Source: Sporothrix humicola (Eukaryota; Ascomycota; Sordariomycetes; Ophiostomatales; Ophiostomataceae). Taken from it: a DNA stretch of 64,000 nt. A program made the position numbers and the translations under genes. Shown piece after piece: positions 11,170-23,174 of this stretch; the stretch's first letter is position 1; every line of letters starts with the position of its first letter. The DNA is taken from positions 124,001 to 188,000 of the forward strand of contig WNYE01000075.1 in NCBI GenBank assembly GCA_021396245.1, given 5' to 3'. Under the pieces are notes generated by a model. It worked only from the letters and a program-made list of their open reading frames with translations. It did no database searches and had not been told where the DNA came from.

Positions 11170-12724
11170 TCATATTGTGTTTTGATTTTTGGCCTTGGAG
11201 GCCAGCGCCCGCGTGTACGCTTTGCCGACCTGGTCCAGTGCTTCGCCCATGACTGGTGTGAGGCCCCAGATCCAAACATCGCGCAAGAACCAGCTCCACG
11301 TCTTTGCCACGACCGCCGCGACGGACGCGCCTTCTTCGACGTCGGCCTCGGCTTCTCGCAGGACGTCTTTGACCTTGTCGCAAAACAGGCGCTCGTCGGC
11401 CGTCGGCGTCTTGTTGTCGAGGACGTCCATTTCAATCGCGTGCACAAACTTGCTGACCAGGAGGGCTGGGGAGTTAGCATGCGGAGTTAGCATGCGGAGT
11501 TTATTTTATTGGTAACGCTGGGGGGAGAGTCGGACTCACCACAATCCCATCCGGCCACGGCTTGTTCGACGCTCCAGCGGAACGCCGCCGTCTTGCGCAC
11601 AAACAGGTGGCCGATGCGCACGGGCTCGCGCAGCCCCTCAAAGGCCTTTTCGACGGCCTGGAGCACAAGCGTGCCGCGCTCCATCGTGCTGTTGACAAAC
11701 ATGTCAATGGACGCGTCCGTGCGGTTGCCGTGCAGGTTGGTGAGGTCGATGGAGCTGTGGATGCTGTCTGGGCGGAAGAGGCGCACATGGGCGATGCGCA
11801 GGATGGCGTTGGCATTGAAGACCAGGGACGCTTCTTTTTCGATGTCGTCTTTTTCGGCGTCGTCGTTTTCGGCGTCGTCGTCCACGTCTTCTTTTTCTGG
11901 ATTCAGAATGTCACTAGTACTATCACTGCTATCACTGCTGCTACCATGCCCACCCCCGTAGCGTGCCCCGTCGAGAAATGCCTGGCAGCGGGCGAGCGTT
12001 TGCAGGCCGTTGTGCATGAGCATGTGGTGAAATGAATCTTCCTCTTCCGTGTCCGTTCCCGTCTCCTTTTCAGCCGGGCTGGGGGCGTGGCTGACGAGCG
12101 CCTGCAGCACCTGGGCGCGCTGCCACATGTGCACGACGATGGCGTGCATGAGGATAAAAGCACTGAAAGCAGAGACCTCGTAGGCGGGGGCGGGGAGCGA
12201 CTTGGTGTTGGTATTGGTGGGCCACCGGTCACTCATAATGTCTGTGAGGATGCCTTTCATGGTCCGTGGTTTTTTATACAAGTACTCGTGGCGGGCCGCC
12301 TCCTGCCGATTTGCCTCGCACAGCTCACACCACTCGGCCGCCGACTGGGCGCCCCATGCTTTCTCGCTGTCGAGGGCGTCAAACTCGAGATCCATCGTGC
12401 TGTTCATGCCCGGGTTCTGGTTGAACACGACCACAATCATCGTGCTGCAGATCAGCATCGCGCCCAGCAGCCGCTTCCACGACTCGACGACGACCCAGCT
12501 TTCCCAGTTGTCCCCGCCGGACTGTGAATCGCATCGGTGCTCGCGTCTCTGCCCCTGCAGGCTGGTCCGCGCTTCGTGGTACACGACGGTGTAGAAGCCG
12601 TTTTCGCGCATGGCCGCCATCGTCAGGCTCATGTCGCCGGTCATCAGGGCATAAAACGTCTGGAGAACGCGCGTCTGCACACTCCACAGCGGGTGGCCCT
12701 TGACAATGACCGGCTGGTTCTGGC

Positions 12725-12768
<44 letters not shown>

Positions 12769-13342
12769 AGATCGGTGGACACGTCAGAGCCGTCCATGGC
12801 CCTGCGAGACAGCTCAAAAAGGCGCCGGGACCGCTTGCGGTCGAGACGGTAGAGCGCGCCGATGCTGCACATGATGAGAACGAGCGGGCTCGGCTGGGTG
12901 GCCGGCGAGAACGTCGCAATGTGGATGATGGGGAGGTGGCCGTGGAAGTTGGACACGTAGCTGGCGAGAAAGTCGGCACACATGCGTGGTGACGGGAGAT
13001 CGGCGTCAATGCTACCAGTGCTATCAGTGCTATCAGTATCGCCTAGACGCTGGGCGAGGTCGTTCTTGATCGCGAGATGAATGCCGCCGTCAATGGAAAA
13101 CGAGGGAAAGGAACGCTGGCCGTCGCGGATCAGCACCGGCGTAGCAGCCAAGGTCCTGGATTCCGGTCCGGATCCCGGTCTGGATCTGGATCTGGCTGTG
13201 GATGTGGATGTTGATGTGGGTGCAGACGTGGATGCTGATGCCGATGTAGTTTGTGACATATACTCTCCAGCATTGTCCGTAGCATCGTGGAATTCTCGTG
13301 ATGTATCAAGTGCTAGTTGAGGTGTAGTAGGCTGCTGTGATG

Positions 13343-13387
<45 letters not shown>

Positions 13388-14599
13388 TTGCTGTTGCTGT
13401 CGGATAGACGAGACCCGAGAGCAGGGACAGCGGGCTAGGGAGCTGGAACGGGCCAAGATCGGGTGCCAGCGAGGAATACTCTTCGTTGGGGTCGGCCGTG
13501 TACATAAAACCGCTGAAATCCAAGTCCATGTACGTCGATAAGGGCATCGGTGCTTGTTCTTGTTGTGTTGCTGTTGCTGGCTTTGTGCCATTACCATTGG
13601 CGGTTGTGACGGGTGGCGTGGAAGGTATTTGTATCTGTATTTGTTCGTGTTGTAATGTGCTGGTGTGCTCGGTGTGTCGCTCTTTTGGCATCCGCTCTGG
13701 GGCATGGGAGTCGATTTGGATCGGGCTGTTGATATCGAAAAGGAGGTCCATGTCCGGCTCGGCCAGTGAGATATCGTCCATCTGTTCCATCTGTTCCATG
13801 TGCTCCGAGTGTTCCGAGTGTTCTTGTTCCGACGAGGTCCGGATCGATTGTGATTGTTGAGAGGGAGTGCTGCCAGTGGCAGTAGAGGTGACGGATCCAG
13901 TATTGCGAGAATTGCGAGAATTGCGAGAATTGCTAGAACCGATGCTCTCTTGATCTGCTTGGTTTGGTATACAGTCGTCGGCGTGCAGCATCAGAGATGG
14001 AGACTGTTCGGCAACGCTAATGGTCATGCCGCTGTAGTCAAGCGGCTGGTGTCCGATCTCGTTGGAGATCTCGCTGGAGATCTCGTTGGAAGCCGTGCCA
14101 TCACCGCCATCATTGACATCACCACCATCGCCGGCCACACTGTCGTCGCTCATTCCGCTGTCACCGGGCGGCGTCACATTGACATTGACAACCTGAGCAC
14201 CAGCTTGCTCTGTATTGGTATTGGCGTGGAGTGTGCGCTCGTGTCGGGTTACCAAGTCTCTTGATGATGATGAAGATTAGCAAGCGGGTTCTTATGGGAA
14301 GAAAGAAGAAAGCACGCTTATGTGTAAATGGGTTTAACAAAAGTGAAAACATAGAGAAAAAGAAAAAAAGAAAAAAAAAAAGATAATAAAAACGTGGCTT
14401 ACTTTCTCGAGTAGGCCTTGTTGCAGTGACGGCACGCAAAAGGCTTCTCATTGGTGTGCGTGCGTTCATGGCGGATGCAGTGCTCGCTGCGCTTGAACGT
14501 CTTCGCACAGTGGATGCACCGATACTGCCGCCTTGGCCGGCCCCGTCGCGCGGCGACGGCCATGCCGTTGCCGTTGCTGTTTGGAAGGATAATATGCAT
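11170..14599 (-). CDS. C2H2 zinc-finger plus fungal-specific transcription factor (likely cluster regulator)
   Basis: Nuclear DNA-binding protein of about 1070 aa. Exons are 14599-14403, 14259-11540 and 11465-11170. Two C2H2 fingers lie at the N-terminus: C28/C31/H44/H48 and C56/C59/H72/H77. The intron falls inside the second finger. An AT-hook-like RGRPRR lies at residues 19-24. Helix contact residues (-1, 3, 6) are R, H, R in finger 1, predicting GGG, and R, L, R in finger 2, predicting GNG. This fits the GGGG core of the repeated TGGGGTA box. The middle region (about 490-780) carries the fungal_trans layout (FHGHLPIIHIATF). Low-complexity Thr-Ala and Ser-Gln-Asn repeats come from hexanucleotide repeats at about 13,340-13,410 and 12,715-12,770. 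ATG 14563 is an alternative start. Its own promoter has only a variant box. Confidence 0.88.
12715..12772. repeat. Coding hexanucleotide repeat (Gln/Ser/Asn run) in the regulator
   Basis: TGGCTC/TGGTTC hexamers in tandem, translated on the minus strand as alternating Ser-Gln and Asn-Gln. In frame, so length changes would not break the protein. Confidence 0.8.
13340..13411. repeat. Coding hexanucleotide repeat (Thr-Ala run) in the regulator
   Basis: About ten tandem TGTCGC-type hexamers, the last ones TGTTGC, encode an alternating Thr-Ala stretch on the minus strand. Likely length-variable between strains. Confidence 0.85.
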
Positions 14600-15349
14600 C
14601 CGTACGGAGTACTGACACGGCGATTTGGGCGATTTGCTACGTAACAAAAAAAAAAGAAGCAAAAAAAAAAGAGACGGACGTAAGAAGTTGAGGAGGAAGA
14701 GTGATGGTTTGGGCGGAGATTCAAGGAATGCACGACGTAGTCTGGGGAAGGAAGTGGGAGACAGTTAGTTTCGGTGCAAGAAGAAAGACGGCGTCGATAG
14801 CTTCCCCGACGAAGAAGTCCAGACTCGGGCTTCGGGAATCGAATGCAGGGAAAAGACCATGATTGCGGAGAAGAGAAGAATGGCCTACTCCCATACGGTT
14901 AGAGTGCAGCACGGTGGCAACGCTAGGGTGTCATGGCTGTGTCCTACCCCGCGTTGACAATCCTATGGCTTTGCTTTAAAAAGAAAGCAGGAAAAAGAAA
15001 GCAGGGATAACACAACCACACTCTCCGGGGTGATTACCTTTCAAAGCATAGTTTTCATACAATAGTTTGCCAAAGAAAAAAAAAAAAAGAAAAAAAGGAA
15101 ACAGTAAGCTGTGCATGTTGTTGTCTTTAAAATTATGAAACACTCGTGCACCTGCAAATATTATATGTATAAGTGCTAGTTTAATTTGGCAAATGTAAAT
15201 AGTGTGTCACATGGAGACAAACTACTTGTTGAGGATGATAAATAGTAAACTGTCAAACACACGATATAAAACAATAAAACAAGCATGTAAAACAAGAACA
15301 AAGCTCTGCTCGCAAACAACATCAACAATGCCAGCAAATACTACAAATA
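14600..15349. other. Upstream region of the C2H2 regulator
   Basis: A 750-bp spacer with several long A-runs. It has a variant box TACCCCG at 14945-14951 and CGGGGTG near 15,027, but no exact TGGGGTA. It also covers the 3' flank of P450-3. No gene is supported. Confidence 0.4.
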
Positions 15350-17174
15350 CTAGTCCCTCTCAGAAACGTGGCAAAGCATGCCTTTCTGCTTGACTAGCCA
15401 ATAGTTTTCATTTGTGACCTTGCAATCCTTGGCCGGCACAAAGTCAAACTTTGTGACAAGCACGGGGATCAGCTTGTTGATCTCGAGCAAACTGATGTTC
15501 TTGCCGATGCAGGTGCGTGAACCAGAGCCGAACGGAAGCCAGTACGACTCCATCAACGAAAATTTCTTTTTCTCCTGGTCGAGCCACCGCTCGGGGCGGA
15601 ATGCGTCGGCGTCTGGGCCAAACACGTCCCTATTTCTGTGGGCGACCCAAGTATTGATGCCCACGACGGTCTGTAAGAGAATAAAGAGAATACCAGTCAG
15701 TCAATTGCTCACGCCCGGAACTTTCATAATAGAAAAGGCCAAATACAACCCCAAATACAACCCCAAATACAACTCCAAATACACTCACACCGGCCGGGAA
15801 AAAGGTTCCGCTGATGGTTGCACCACCTTCGGGGACAACTCTCGCCATTGGAAGGCCCGTGGCAGGATGCAGTCGGAGAGATTCCTTGATACATGCCTGG
15901 AAATACGGCATCGTCTGCGTGTCCTTGAACGGAATTCGGTCCACTTGCAACTCGGCTCGTTTCTCGTCGATTTCACGGCGTAGCTGGTGAATGACATTCG
16001 TTAGCATACATACGCCTCCCATATAAATACACAGTAAAGACACAGGAAAGAGGAAAGACAGGCTGCCCACCTTTGCGAGGCTCTGGGGACTGTTCATGAG
16101 ATTAAACAGAATGGCACACAGCGAGATGGACGTCGTATCCGAGCCGGCGCCGAAATTGGTCAGACACAGCGTATTCACGGCCGCGCGAGGAAACTTTTGC
16201 GGATTCTCCTCGTGCAAGCCCAGCGACTTGGACAGAAAGTCCTGTGCCTTGGCCTCTGATGTCTTGGCCTCTGAAACTTGTGAAAGTTGTGCCTTCCGCT
16301 TCTTCACGCCCTCGTCGATACGGTCCGCTGTGAACAGGACCATGCGCAGGATTCCTGATGGCGGAAGCATGCCCAGGATGCGGGAAAGCGTTCCGTGAAG
16401 CTCGTTGGCCACGCCAATGACGGCACTGTACTTCAGGTAGTCGTGCAGGCTTCCAAACAGGTTGTCGTCGTCGGATCCCTTTTCGAGAAACCCCATGCGG
16501 CGTCCCACCGTGATTTGGCCAATGACGTCAAAGGCGTAGCATTGCATCCAGAACTGCAAGTCAAAAGCCTTTTGCGACTTGGACAGCTCCGTCATCCTCG
16601 TAACAAGCAGGTCAATGCATTCGTCCACGCTCGGCTCCATGGACCGCAAAGACGTTGACGAGTACAGGTTGGCAACAAGCCGTCGGTTGGCAGCGTGCCG
16701 CGACGTGTTGAGATCCGTAAAGAGATCCGGAAACGGGGCCGTCGGGCTGCTGGATGCCGTGTACCACGATGCCTTTGCAAACGATTTACCAATGCCGTAG
16801 ATGACCTTCACAGCACTTGGATCGTCGATGCTGTACTGGCCCGGGGCAATACGGACAACAGGGCCTACAAACGCCAAATCTCCCGTCAGTTTCTGTTCTG
16901 GCAGTTCTGGTATTTTATCTTCAAGGCATCCTTTTCAAGGCATCTTACCATGTTTTCTGTGCAGGGCAATATTTGTCTCGTGGAACGATCCTCGAGCAAC
17001 ATGCTTCAGATACCAGTACCGCGAAAACCGGGCGGAGACTGGGCCGGGCACATTTCTCAGGGCGGAGAACAGGTCGAGAAACAAAGTGTACGCTGCGTAC
17101 AGTCCGACAAGGCCGGCGACCACAAGGCCAATGCCAATAGCCGATATGCTGGGTGTCTGTAATGCCGCAATCAT
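15350..17174 (-). CDS. Cytochrome P450 monooxygenase 3
   Basis: Haem monooxygenase of 511 aa. Exons are 17174-16949, 16864-16071, 15983-15789 and 15670-15350, all GT-AG. An N-terminal membrane anchor spans about residues 13-35, followed by the hinge LRNVPGPVSARFS typical of the pisatin-demethylase/benzoate-4-hydroxylase style. HGPVVRIAPGQYSI follows, the I-helix is FGAGSDTTS, ExxR lies in KESLRLHP, and the haem loop is FGSGSRTCIG. All landmarks are intact. It is the nearest relative in this window of the broken P450-2 and serves as the reference for what that gene lost. It diverges from the MFS exporter over a promoter with three TACCCCA boxes. Substrate unknown; the family often acts on aromatic or phytoalexin-type compounds. 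Confidence 0.93.
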
Positions 17175-17779
17175 GTTTTGTTGTGTTGGGGTTGTTGACT
17201 TGATGCCCTCAAAATATGGAAAATTTCGTTTGTTCTAGGTGATAAAAAGAAAAAAAGAAACACTTAAGAGAAAGAAACGTAGAGTTCTTAAACGGAATTT
17301 ACTCCGTTCATTGGATAGACGACACAGAATGTTGAACATGCGGTGGTTGTCATGCCTCATGCTGGGGAAGCTGTCGGCCATTTTCCCTTTTAGACGTCGC
17401 ATCCAATCAAACGGGGAGAAAAGGGGGAATGTTTTTTACCCCAGGAATTGATTTCAACCCCGGTCCTCAGCTTCCACATTCTACCCCAGATTCTTACCCC
17501 AGAGTCTTCACCCCACACAAAACAAGCCTCCGCCGTACCATTTACAAACGTTGTCAAACGCAGACATTGTAAGTCAGGTGGAAATGTAATTGTTATTGTT
17601 ATTGTTGTTTTTGGGGGATTTTTTTTATCAATAAAGTGCTTCATTAAAATGCCACCGCCGATCCTTTGCTGTTTTTTCCCCCTGGTTTGATTCTCTCAGT
17701 CCTCATTTTCACACCCTTCTCTTATTCTCTTATATTTTCAACATCTTCACCACTTTTCTACATTTCATTGTTATTAACG
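17175..17779. promoter_or_regulatory. Divergent promoter with three TACCCCA boxes
   Basis: Shared by P450-3 (-) and the MFS exporter (+). Exact TACCCCA copies lie at 17437-17443, 17482-17488 and 17495-17501, with a variant CACCCCA at 17509-17515. With the MBL promoter it has the densest box array in the window. Confidence 0.65.
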
Positions 17780-19603
17780 ATGGGCCTCGGCGTTTTGGAC
17801 ACTCGTGATGGGCACCATGCTCCCGGCACGGTGACATTGGATGTCTCTGCGGCCCACGTTCCGCAGGCAGACCAGGCTTGGAAACGCGGCTCTGGCAGAG
17901 ACGCCAACATTGTTCTTGTGCCCCAGCCATCGGAAGACCCCAACGACCCTCTGAACTGGCCGGACTTGAAGAAATTCTCTGTGTTTTTCATTATCCTCCT
18001 GGGAACCGCTTTCATTACTGTCGTTCCGGTAAGCTACTCCTTGAAGCATTCGTTGTTTCCTTTGCTTTTTCTTCTTCACTTTCTCATCTTCACAACGGTC
18101 TAACAATCATAGGCGCCCATGTTGAATGCTGGTACTGTACAAGTCTCTATCGACCTTGGCCGGTCGTACGCGGACATTGCCAAGCAAAGCGGCTACATGC
18201 TGCTGAGCCTCGGAGAAGTGTCGCCGTTCGCGTCTGCGTTTGCCCGCAAATATGGCAAGCGGCCTGTGTTTGTTGTTTCGTCAGTCTTCGGGCTCGCGGG
18301 CTGTCTCGTCGCCGAGTCTGCGCACAACTACGCCACGCTCGTTGCCGGCCGCGTCCTGCAGGGCGTTGGTGCTTCTGCCTACGAGTCCCTGTGCACGTCT
18401 GTTGTGTCGGACTTGTACTTTGTGCACGAGCGGGGCTTCTACGTGGCCGTGGTCGTCTTCTTCCTCACCGCACTCAGCAATGGCGTCTCGATCCTGGCCG
18501 GTCTCATCACAACAAATCTGGGCTGGCAGTACAACTTTTACATCCTGCTGCCCTTTGTTGCTCTGCAGACCATCCTCGTCATCTTGTTTGTCCCCGAGAC
18601 CGCATACAACCGCTCCATCGTCTACAACATTGATCGTGTCGGCTCAGAAGATGACGAGAAGGGTGTGCATGCCACTCATGCTGAGACAAATCATGAACAC
18701 GAACAAAAACAGGCGACATCGGCCCGAGCAGACGATATCGCCGGCGTGCCCGCCCCCAAGTCGTTTGTCCAGAATCTGGCGCTCTACAATGGCGTCTTCA
18801 CAGAGAAGCCCCTGTGGGCCATGGTCCTGGCCAGCTTTGTCATCATGGCCAATGCCATTGCGAGCTATAATATTCTGGTTTCGGGCCTCATCATGGCGTG
18901 GTTCGTGGCCATGTCCGTCATTGCCGGCGTCATGTTCGCAGGCCCGCCGTGGGCGTTTGACTCGGCACGGATTGGCTACGTCTCGGCCGGTCCGTTGATT
19001 GGCGGCGCCATTGCGTCCGTCTTCTTGGCCTTTGTGTCGGACCCCCTCATCCGCTACATGACGCACAAAAACAAGGGTGTCTACGAGCCCGAGTTCCGCC
19101 TCGCCCTGGCCTGCATTGGCGGCGCGCTGACCATTGCTGGTCTTGCTGGCTTTGGCCACACCATCCAGACCGGCCAGTCCATCTATCTGATTTCCTTCCT
19201 CTGGGGCGTGACTCTTTGCGGCATGAGCATTGTTGCCAGCATTACCATGACGTATGCGCTCGACTCGCACCCGGCCCATTCCGTCGAAATCTTCATCATG
19301 AATATTACGTTCAAGAACTTCTTTTTCTACGGGTATGGACCCAGTTCTCCTTTCCATTTATCTTGTCCATCTATCACTAACACATTCGCCAGCTTGATCA
19401 ACTACATTGTGGATTGGTACATTGACCAGGGCCCCGAGAAACTCTTTGGCGTCATTGCTGGCATTACCGGCTTCCTCATGCTGCTCACCATCCCCATGTA
19501 TATTTATGGAAAGCGCTACCGCCACTATTGGAGCAGCCACAATCTCCTCGTCAAGCTGCACCTGGATGATGACCCTCATGCTTCGCAGGAGACGCACATC
19601 TAA
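17780..19603 (+). CDS. MFS transporter (drug:H+ antiporter style)
   Basis: Plasma-membrane exporter of 559 aa. Exons are 17780-18028, 18113-19332 and 19393-19603. A cytosolic N-terminus ends in DPNDPLNWPDLKK, the hallmark preceding TM1 in fungal DHA1-type MFS proteins. Motif A is present between TM2 and TM3 (ARKYGKRP), and GRVLQGVGASAYES is motif-B-like. A charged central loop (residues 195-230) separates the two membrane halves. The last intron is also open in frame, but splicing gives the smoother FFFYGLINYIVDWYI. It probably exports the cluster's product or the toxic substrate. It is co-regulated with P450-3 through the shared promoter. Confidence 0.93.
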
Positions 19604-19653
19604 GACGAACTCGCCGTCGTGGAACCAGACATGTTTTCCCTTGTAATATTTTT

Positions 19654-19733
19654 ATTATTCATTATTCATTATTCATTATTCATTATTCATTATTCATTAT
19701 TCATTATTCATTATTCATTATTCATTATTCATT
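19654..19733. repeat. Tandem heptanucleotide repeat (ATTATTC)n
   Basis: About eleven uninterrupted copies of a 7-bp AT-rich unit, just past the MFS stop codon and ending 250 bp before the oxidase stop. It lies in the convergent 3' spacer (19,604-19,985). Probably a plain minisatellite. Confidence 0.95.
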
Positions 19734-19985
19734 ACGATATTTCAGTAGAGAATAGTCAGTAGTATCTAGAATCCTGGAAAGTATTTGTTTTCAAAACCAT
19801 CCTTGAAAATGTGAAAAACAATCAACAATCTAAACTGGGCTTTTTAAAGTACAAAAACTATGGTTTATTTTTATGGTTTCTATGGTTTCTATGTTTTAAA
19901 AGTTTTTGAAAGTTTTCGTCACTTTGTCGCTGTTTTTTCTCCTCACCATCTAAAGACTACACCCTAGATTTCCTTCTATTTCTAT

Positions 19986-21493
19986 TCACTTTGTAAACGC
20001 TTTGTAGCCTGGGAATATGCCGTGTGGATCCCATTTCTCACGTATGCGCATAAATCTTTCGCGAGCGGTGTCCGTCCAAACCGGCATCTGTACAATTGTT
20101 AACATGGGACTCTGGCACTCCTTCCTGATAATCTTTTTTCTTTTTTTCACTGATATAGAAGACCTACCGTTCGAGGATGGGTTGACTCCGGCGACGGGTC
20201 GAAATCGGCAATGTACATGCCGCATGCAACGTCCGCGGCCTTGGCATAGTGCTGTTGCATGGCTGTGCGGATTGGATCGCGAAGCGAGGGATCTTTCCAG
20301 CCCGAACAGGTCGAAATGTAGTACTTTTGTGGCAGGCTGAAGACGGCGTCGGCCTCGTCAACGTCCACGGTATCGGCCATGTAGATCACGCCGTAGGATG
20401 ATCGCGACGGAAGCTCGCACATGGCTGGTCTGATTGCTTCGATGAGCTGCACACGGGGAACCTTTGGGTCGCTCAGGATGCTGTGAATGCCCCAGTTCTG
20501 GTCCGGCGCTCTCGGATTCATGGCGTGTTGCAGCTGGAAGAAGTCTTGCCAGCTGATTGCAGCAGTCGGCTTCTGCTCCACCAACAGGCCCTTTATTGTC
20601 TCAGGTACATTATCCCAGGCCTTGAGCAAAGTCACTGCCTCGGACAGAGTGTTTGCATACGCCGTGAGGTGGATGGACATGAGCAAAGGCGACAAAGTCG
20701 GAATGGACTCATCTGTTGATTCGGCGTTGAACAGCTCAGGATGAAAGAGGCAGACGGCCGCCTCCGTAAAGGATTTGGGCATCTGCTCGTTACGGTCAAA
20801 GGCAAAGTTGAGCAACGTTTTGTAGTCGTAGTCATTGCCGGCCGTAAAGACGAAAGACCGCGCATACAGCGTCTTCTTGGGAATGGTCCGGGCCCAGAGA
20901 CGCGTGACCACGCCGAAAAAGGCCTGTCCGCCACCGCGAGCCGCCCAGAAGAGATCCGGGTTCTGGGTCCGGCTGGCAAGTACGACGCGGCCACTGGGCA
21001 CCACGATTTCCAGCTGAACGATCCAGTTGGTAATGGTGGCGCCCCAGCCTCTCATAAAAAAGCCCTGGCCGCCAGCGAGGCAGAACCCGCCCAGGGCAAC
21101 ATCGGGTGCATGGCCAAAGGGGAAGAACCGGCCCACGGCGTCGGTGGCTCGCCATGCCTCCTCGACACGCACAGCCGGGCCAAACGACACGACGCCCGAT
21201 GCCGCATTGTAGTCGACGCCGCGGTTCAGATTGTCCGTCTCGATGAGAATGCCATTGTCAATCAACGACGGCTTAGACGGCAGATGGCCGCCAGACTTGA
21301 CGCCCACGGGCACGCCGAGCTCGAGCGCTCTCTTGAGAGCAGCTGCTACGCCCGCCGTCGATTGGACGGAATGGATCTCCGCTGGGAAGCGGCCCACCGG
21401 TTCACTGTTGAAATAATTTCCCAGAGCCTTCTCGTACTCGTTGGTCCCCCGTTGCAGCACGGGCCCAGAGATGTTTTGATTGTTGTCGGTCAT
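19986..21493 (-). CDS. BBE-like FAD-linked oxidase
   Basis: Flavin oxidase of 475 aa in the FAD_binding_4/berberine-bridge-enzyme family. Exons are 21493-20168 and 20087-19986. The KSGGH motif near residue 70 supplies the His for covalent 8-alpha attachment to FAD. The second attachment site is altered: where bicovalent members have Cys-Pro in x-C-P-x-V, this protein reads HAPDVALGG, with Ala at the Cys position. A monocovalent flavin is therefore predicted. Further landmarks are GGFCLAGGQG and PDLFWAARGGG. The BBE C-terminus ends with GIFPGYKAF in exon 2. There is no signal peptide, which is atypical for the often secreted family. It likely oxidises an alcohol or forms a C-C bond in the cluster pathway. 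It diverges from SDR-2 over a promoter with two boxes. Confidence 0.92.
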
Positions 21494-22009
21494 GATAATG
21501 GATTCGATGGGCGTTGCTCTTTTCTGATTTGTTGAGTCGAGCTGTATTGGTCGTCCATCAATAAAGCTAAGCGAATCTAGCAATGATAGGTTGTAAACAA
21601 ATTTGAGAACAAATTTACTGGCTGTGGTCTTGTAGCCCGTCGTGTGGGGTTTTTTTTCCCCAGACTTTCCCCTGACTTTAGTCAATATTCGGCCAACCAT
21701 GGATCCTTCTCTTCGTATGCCATGTGTGATGTGGGGTAGAAATGTCTCCGCATTTTGGATTTTGGGTCGGGGTCTGGGGTAGAAATTCCCCCAACATCAC
21801 CTCGTCATGTCGACCACGAATTGCGGGCCATTCTATGATTGGACGCCTTTCTTTTAATTTACACGAGATCCATCACAACCACGTGCACCGGGTGTAAGTT
21901 GATGTTTGACGTCTGACGTCTTTTTTTTTTTTTTTTTCATTCTAAAATAATCGGGTTGGAAAACAACGACCTGCATTCCTATACACTACACGCACCTACG
22001 CCAGCAACG
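21494..22009. promoter_or_regulatory. Divergent promoter with two TGGGGTA boxes
   Basis: Shared by the FAD oxidase (-) and SDR-2 (+). TGGGGTA lies at 21732-21738 and 21775-21781, with a variant TGGGGTT at 21645-21651. A T-run at about 21,922-21,938 precedes the SDR-2 start. Confidence 0.6.
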
Positions 22010-23028
22010 ATGAGCTCTTACACAGTTTCGCCCACAGACTTGACGGTCCTCCGAGGAAAGACAATCCTCATCACGGGAGGCGTGTCTGGCATTGGTCGTG
22101 CAGCAGTCGACATTGCTCTTGGCATGTATATTTTCTTTGAGGCAAACAAAAGCACAAGTAGAAGGAAACTAACCTACGGCTTATAGAACAAGGCGCAAAT
22201 ATTGCCATTGGCGACTGGAACGACCAGCTCGGCACCGAACTGGCCGCGAACCACAAGGATCAGGTGCTCTTTCGAAAGTGCGACGTGTCCCGCTGGGACG
22301 ATGTCTTGGAGCTGTTCCAGGCCGCAACGATCCGATTCGGAATCATCCACAGCGTCCTGTCCAATGCCGGCGTCAATACCGACGAAGATCTTCTCGACGA
22401 GACCTTTACCGACGACGGCAAACTCAAACTGGCGGCGCCCTCCCTGAAATCTATCGACATCAATCTCGTGGGCCAGCTCTATGTTGTGCGCTGTGCCATG
22501 CACTACTTTGGCAAGTGGCCGGAAACGGCGTGCCAGGTGGTCTTGACGTCCTCGGCCGGGGCCTTCTTTCCAGCACCGCCCATCTATCTGTACTGTGCCG
22601 CCAAGGCGGGCGTGCTGGGACTGATGCGTGGTCTGCGGTCCGAGGTCGTCAAGCGCAACGTCACGATCAACACCGTGGCTCCTTGGCTAACGAGTAAGTG
22701 AAGTGCCCCTTCTTTTAAAAAAAGAAAGGGGTGTATTCAAACGCCAATGGCCGCTTGCTAATACTGGCTTTTACGACACGTAGTTACACCCATGGCGCTT
22801 GGGGACTGGGTCGACAATTGGACGCTGCCAAAGAACACCCCAGAAGGTGTCGCAATGGCCTTGTTTCTGCCAATAGTGCAGCCGGTGAACGGAAAGTCGT
22901 TCTTCGTTGCTGGGAATAAAATCGTCGAGTTTGAAGATACGTTGCACGCAACAGAGCCTCAGTGGATGGGAGAACAACTCAGCCAGGATGTCCGCAAAGG
23001 ACAGGACATTCTTCTTGGTTTGAAGTAG
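22010..23028 (+). CDS. Short-chain dehydrogenase/reductase 2, with a GC-AG intron
   Basis: Classical SDR of 287 aa, likely a cytosolic alcohol dehydrogenase or ketoreductase. Exons are 22010-22121, 22187-22693 and 22784-23028. The cofactor loop is TGGVSGIG (about residues 23-30), the NAG motif is in LSNAGVN, and the active site has SSAG followed by YLYCAAK (Y-x3-K). The acidic residue in GDWND after the second strand suggests NAD. The first intron starts with GC rather than GT (22122, GCATGT). Only this donor joins ALE to QGANIAIGDWN in frame; the nearby GT shifts the frame. A branch-point-like CTAAC lies at 22169-22173. It shares its promoter with the FAD oxidase. Substrate unknown. Confidence 0.88.
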
Positions 23029-23174
23029 ATAGGCATAGACTGCATACAATCTTGATGTATTATTTTTAGAATATAGGAGAGCTACTGCCGTACAAGATTG
23101 CGAAATGACCAACTATAATTCCATGCAATGATATATAGCTGTATTCTACAACTCTGACTTATCACTCTGACTTA

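Noticed and set aside
14945..14951. TACCCCG upstream of the C2H2 regulator as a true box
   Set aside because: It differs at the last base, and similar TACCCCG words also occur in the right arm near 46,344 and 52,760, so it was not counted.
19654..19733. CRISPR-like array
   Set aside because: The 7-bp units are contiguous with no spacers, and the genome is eukaryotic.
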